NCBI GenBank assembly: GCA_963805645.1
Contig: CAWDVA010000009.1
Span: forward strand, 124,001-188,000
Source of the DNA: CAVXEH01 sp963805645
Lineage (GTDB): Bacteria; Chloroflexota; Limnocylindria; QHBO01
Direction of reading: 5' to 3'
Length of the DNA stretch: 64,000 bases
Below the pieces are notes generated by a model. It saw only the letters and a program-made list of their open reading frames with translations. It ran no database searches and was not told where the DNA came from. A program made the position numbers and the translations under genes. Positions 61,224-64,000 of this stretch are shown piece after piece. Every line of letters begins with the position of its first letter. Within the stretch, counting starts at the first letter, position 1.

Positions 61224-61338
61224 GGCTCCCGCATGCGGTTCTGGCGAGCGGGAGCACCGGCGAAGTGGTGCCAACCCGCAACGGGAGTCGGCTGTCTGAC
61301 GGCACGCGTGAGCATGCGGCCCCATGATGCGGGGACCC

Positions 61339-61465
61339 ACGGGGAGGCGGAACGTGCTGCCCGTTCCTTTGGCGCGTCGTCTCCATGATCGGTCGCCCGA
61401 CGCGCGCCGCGGCCAATGGCGAGACCGACCTCGGCGGGCTTTGAGGAACCCATCTTGCGTAGGCT
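61339..61465 (+). promoter_or_regulatory. Conserved 127 bp leader, copy 2
   Basis: Matches 55027-55153 at 125 of 127 positions by my reading; differences are one T/C at each of two sites (GCGTGCC/GCGCGCC and CATTTTG/CATCTTG). It includes GAGGAACCCAT and the TTG start. Upstream sequence similarity weakens quickly, so this is a bounded conserved element. Confidence 0.6.
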
Positions 61466-62294
61466 TTCCTTTCTCGTGACGGTCGTGGCACTCGTGGCAA
61501 TGGCGCTGCCCGCCTCGGCTCTCGCAGCACGGCAGGGCGCGGGCACCTGCTCGAACGGTTGGATGCAGGCAGGCACCTACCGCGGCTTCACCGTGACCGG
61601 CACCTGCATGATTGCGAAGGACGCGGTCGTGCAGATCGACGGCAACCTCGTCATCAAGCCGGGCGCCAGCCTTGACGACCATGGCGCCGAGGCGTGGATG
61701 AATGGTGAGATCCACGTCACCGGCAACATCTACGTCGGCAAGGGTGCGGTCCTTGGCCTGGGCTGGAACGGCGGAGGCCCGTTGGGCGGCGAGGGCGCCC
61801 TGGGACCGGATACGGTGGGCGGGAACATCATCGCCAACCAGCCGCTGGCGCTCCAGATCGGCCAGGTCACCATCAACGGCAACCTGATCTCCCACGGCGG
61901 CGGCGTGCTGAGCCCGTCGCTCGCAGACTTCCGCAACTTCCCGATCGAGGACAACGTGATCCACGGGAACCTGGTCGTCCAGGGATGGACCGGCGGCTGG
62001 TTCGGCGTGATCCGCAACACCATCGACGGGAACGCGATCATCGCCAACAACGTGAGCCTCTCCCATGCGCCCGATGAGGCGACCGGAGATCCGGGCGGGC
62101 CCGGGATGGATCCCGACTCGAATGAGGTGATGGGCAGTGACGCCACCTTCTTCGGCTTGGGAATCTTCCCGCAGACGATTGGTGGCAACCTGATCTGTCA
62201 CGGCAACCTGCCCGTGGCGCAGATCAACCCCGCGGACGGCGGCATGTCCAACGTCGTCGGGGGCAAGAAGATCGGCGAGTGCGCCAGCCTCTAG
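61455..62294 (+). CDS. Secreted beta-helix-like repeat protein, paralogue 2
   Basis: A 279-residue protein with a signal peptide (LSFLVTVVALVAMALPASAL) and the same strand repeats as paralogue 1 (TYRGFTVTGTCMIAKDAVVQ; IDGNLVIKPGASLDDHGAE; IHGNLVVQGWTGGWFGVIRN; IGGNLICHGNLPVAQINP). It differs by a short insertion (WNGGGPLGGEGALGPDTVGG). It starts at TTG 61455, seven bases after GAGGA. Its stop TAG overlaps the convergent nucleoside hydrolase stop. Confidence 0.75.
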   Translation: MRRLSFLVTVVALVAMALPASALAARQGAGTCSNGWMQAGTYRGFTVTGTCMIAKDAVVQIDGNLVIKPGASLDDHGAEAWMNGEIHVTGNIYVGKGAVLGLGWNGGGPLGGEGALGPDTVGGNIIANQPLALQIGQVTINGNLISHGGGVLSPSLADFRNFPIEDNVIHGNLVVQGWTGGWFGVIRNTIDGNAIIANNVSLSHAPDEATGDPGGPGMDPDSNEVMGSDATFFGLGIFPQTIGGNLICHGNLPVAQINPADGGMSNVVGGKKIGECASL

Positions 62295-63391
62295 GCTGAA
62301 CCACTCCCGGCTGACACAGGAGGGTCCGCTTCAGCGGGCCCTCCTGCTTCGAATGGGGTAGCGCGCGGGCCGCCACGCTCGAGCGCCTGCATGAAGGCGT
62401 CGTCGACTGCCCCGTTGTCGGCTGACATGGCCACACGCATCTCCCGCCCCGCGTCGCTGCGGTCGAGCCGTCCGCTTGGAGCGACGGCCAGCTTGATCTC
62501 CTGCCAGGTGGCGAGGTCCGGCTCCACGAACGTGAGGGCCGCCAGCTCGTCCCAGAGCTGCTGCCCCTCACCGATGCGGCCCGGCACGCGCACCCAGAGC
62601 TCGTAGACGAGGTTCGCACCTCCGGCCGCGGAGCCGGCGAGCCGCGATTTCAGGTCGTCTGTGGTCGGCACGTCGTCGGTCGCGTCCAGGGGGACGAGCG
62701 TGATCGGCACATCGGACTCGACGATGCTGGCGAATGCCGGCGGGTCCCGTACGACGTTCCACTCGAGCCGATCGTCGGCGGTGAGGTCGTCCACGAAGAC
62801 GTTGCCCGGCGCGTCCACCGACGCGGCCATGGCGTGGATCTCCCGTACACCGCCCAGGAAGGACGCGTCCGCCGCGGCAGCGGCCGCGAGATTGGTCCAA
62901 GGCCCGAGCGCGACGATGGTGATCGGAGCCGCAGCCTCCCGGACGGTGCGGGTGAGCAGGTCGACCGCGGTCTCAGGGAGACCGGTCTCCGGTCGCGGCG
63001 GGATGTCCAGCCCCCAGCCCGTATCGGCCGCCGTTCGCCATTCCGGCGGGAAGGGCAGCGCACCGTCACCCGGATCCGCGCCGCCGCACGCGTACGGGAC
63101 GGCGGAACGGCCCAGCTCGTCGAGCAGGTAGCCCATGACCTTCCTGGCGCTACCGCACTTCGTCACCCCGGTTCCCGCGTCGGTGATCGAGATCGCCCGC
63201 ACGTCGACCCGGGGATCCAGCACCAGGACCACGATGGCGGCTACGTCGCTGACGTCGAGATCGGTGTCGATGATGATCGGCATCCGGGCGGTGGGCGTCT
63301 CGCCCGGCGGGGTGGTGTCGCCGCACCCGGTCAGCGCCGCGCTCGCAATCAGGAGCAGGGCCGCGGAGACGCGGAGCACGGAGGCGTACAT
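62291..63391 (-). CDS. Nucleoside hydrolase-family lipoprotein
   Basis: A 366-residue exported protein (signal with ALLLIASAALTGCGD, lipidated Cys) with the nucleoside hydrolase metal motif MPIIIDTDLDVSDVAAIVVL, the central VALGPWTNLAAAAAADASFL, and the region NVFVDDLTADDRLEWNVVRD typical of this family. It probably hydrolyses N-ribosides in the envelope or periplasm-like space. ATG 63391 gives the cleanest signal peptide. The last ~20 residues overlap the hairpin and stop of paralogue 2. Confidence 0.82.
   Translation of the reverse strand: MYASVLRVSAALLLIASAALTGCGDTTPPGETPTARMPIIIDTDLDVSDVAAIVVLVLDPRVDVRAISITDAGTGVTKCGSARKVMGYLLDELGRSAVPYACGGADPGDGALPFPPEWRTAADTGWGLDIPPRPETGLPETAVDLLTRTVREAAAPITIVALGPWTNLAAAAAADASFLGGVREIHAMAASVDAPGNVFVDDLTADDRLEWNVVRDPPAFASIVESDVPITLVPLDATDDVPTTDDLKSRLAGSAAGGANLVYELWVRVPGRIGEGQQLWDELAALTFVEPDLATWQEIKLAVAPSGRLDRSDAGREMRVAMSADNGAVDDAFMQALERGGPRATPFEAGGPAEADPPVSAGSGSA
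62318..62345. terminator. Terminator hairpin of paralogue 2
   Basis: AGGAGGGTCCGCT pairs with AGCGGGCCCTCCT around TC, with one wobble or mismatch. It falls inside the 3' coding end of the converging nucleoside hydrolase gene, so one DNA segment serves as a hairpin on one strand and codes for the enzyme's tail on the other. Confidence 0.65.
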
Positions 63392-63478
63392 GCCGGCGAG
63401 GTTAGCCACGCCCATTCCCAAGGTCATGAGGCGCCAGTCCCGAGAGGTTCCTCCGCGCCGGAGCCTTCGCGCGCTCTG

Positions 63479-63625
63479 TCAGGCGTCCGCCGGCATGATC
63501 CGGAACGGATGGCCGTTTGCAGCGCGCAGAACCCGGAAGTGCCGCTCGTCCAGGGTGAGGATGTCGCGGATCCCGTACCGATGGGCTAGCACGACCAGCG
63601 AGGCGTCCGCCAGGGCCGGCGACAT
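63479..63625 (-). pseudogene. Truncated PIN-domain (VapC-type) toxin
   Basis: The minus-strand frame to TGA 63479-63481 encodes ALADASLVVLAHRYGIRDIL, TLDERHFRVLRAANGHPFRI, which is the C-terminal third of PIN-domain ribonucleases (LADASLVALA with the acidic residue and the TLDxRHF motif). The first ~85 residues, including the first catalytic Asp, are missing. The truncation point coincides with the beginning of the permease fragment at about 63625, so both genes end abruptly at one junction. Confidence 0.7.
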
Positions 63626-63626
63626 C

Positions 63627-64000
63627 GCCGGCGCCTATCCAGATACCTGGGCCGACGCGGCGATCCCGCCCCGGTTGGCCGGCGAGGGGTTCCGCTGGTT
63701 GATGATCGGCGCCAGCCTGCTGCTGGCCCTCAGCGTGACCGGCATCGCGGTGGCGCTGGGCGAGGCCGAGTCACGACCCGAGCAGCGCACCCTGCTGGCG
63801 CTTGGCGCTCAGCCGGGCCTGCGGCGCTGGGTGGCCGCCGCGCGGGCCGGTTCCATTGCCCTGCTGGCCGGCGTGCTGGCGGTCCCGGCCGGCCTGCTCC
63901 CCGTCTGGGGCTTGTTCGCCAGCCGCAACGCACCGCTGGCGGTGCCGGTGCCCGAGGTGCTGGCGGCGGTGGTCGCGTTGCCGGTGCTCGCGGTCCTTGG
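63627..64000 (+). CDS. FtsX-like ABC permease fragment (both ends partial)
   Basis: An open frame runs to the right edge and reads AYPDTWADAAIPPRLAGEGF, RWLMIGASLLLALSVTGIAV, LGEAESRPEQRTLLALGAQP, RRWVAAARAGSIALLAGVLA. This is the C-terminal part of a MacB/FtsX-type permease, with a helix, the conserved RTLxALGA loop and a second helix. No start codon or N-terminal half is present; similarity begins abruptly after the truncated VapC sequence. It may be a real deletion or a chimeric contig join. Confidence 0.65.

Overview
This 64 kb window is a dense, very GC-rich bacterial chromosome segment with no rRNA, tRNA, CRISPR array, transposase or phage gene that I could recognise. Intergenic gaps are short, GTG and TTG starts are frequent, and many genes overlap at ATGA or GTGA junctions. 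There are many Pro/Thr/Ser-rich lipoproteins and beta-propeller proteins, ECF sigma factors paired with propeller-bearing membrane proteins, class III cyclases and DrrA/B-type ABC exporters. The mix looks most like a high-GC Chloroflexota (Limnocylindria-like) or, less likely, an actinobacterium. That placement is an inference from gene style, because no marker gene is present.

Layout. 1-2.7 kb: gene tails, a small conserved-looking protein, an ECF sigma/membrane-partner operon and two copies of a 204-205 bp non-coding repeat. 2.7-6.7 kb: an operon on the minus strand encoding an HtrA-like protease, a ferric-reductase-like transmembrane flavoprotein, an exported FMN-binding protein and the ApbE flavin transferase; the last three form a plausible extracytoplasmic flavin electron-transfer module. 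6.8-8.7 kb: two secreted lipoproteins (beta-propeller, double cupin). 8.8-11.9 kb: a TetR regulator with operator-like sites, a glycine-zipper peptide, a DUF4386-type membrane protein and a medium-chain dehydrogenase. 12-19.7 kb: SemiSWEET, TauE/SafE permease, Ada-type DNA repair methyltransferase, membrane proteins, an MTA/SAH nucleosidase with two apparent frameshifts and a double GNAT acetyltransferase. 19.8-24.5 kb: DrrA/DrrB-type exporter followed by a large cyclase-AAA-TPR regulator. 24.5-35.4 kb: SRPBCC protein, META-domain lipoprotein, bactofilin-like membrane protein, DEAD-box helicase, cytosine deaminase, methyltransferase, GNAT, EVE and EamA proteins. 35.7-39 kb: an ECF sigma with a membrane partner bearing an Asp-box propeller, divergent from an Asp-box lipoprotein. 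39-50.6 kb: LysE exporter, DODA-type dioxygenase, RIO-type kinase, SLATT-like protein, ABC-2 transporter, small enzymes, HxlR regulator and a flavin monooxygenase. 50.7-64 kb: a third repeat copy, a Gfo/Idh/MocA oxidoreductase, a MerB-like organomercurial lyase, a membrane cyclase, and a ~7 kb block bounded by two paralogous secreted repeat proteins with nearly identical 127 bp leaders. Between those paralogues lie a TetR gene, a membrane protein, an SGNH hydrolase, and a third ECF sigma with a TolB-propeller partner.

The most unusual features are: (i) a tripartite 204-205 bp intergenic element present three times with constant architecture although its sequence has drifted; (ii) the duplicated secreted beta-helix-like genes whose leaders are more conserved than their coding regions; (iii) three independent ECF sigma/membrane-partner pairs that lack a visible zinc anti-sigma motif, two with beta-propeller outer domains; and (iv) a high number of broken genes (frameshifts, an in-frame amber codon, an internal deletion in a DsrE gene, and a truncated VapC joined directly to a truncated permease). 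The single-base breaks may be long-read or metagenome assembly errors; the deletions and the junction are more likely real or chimeric.
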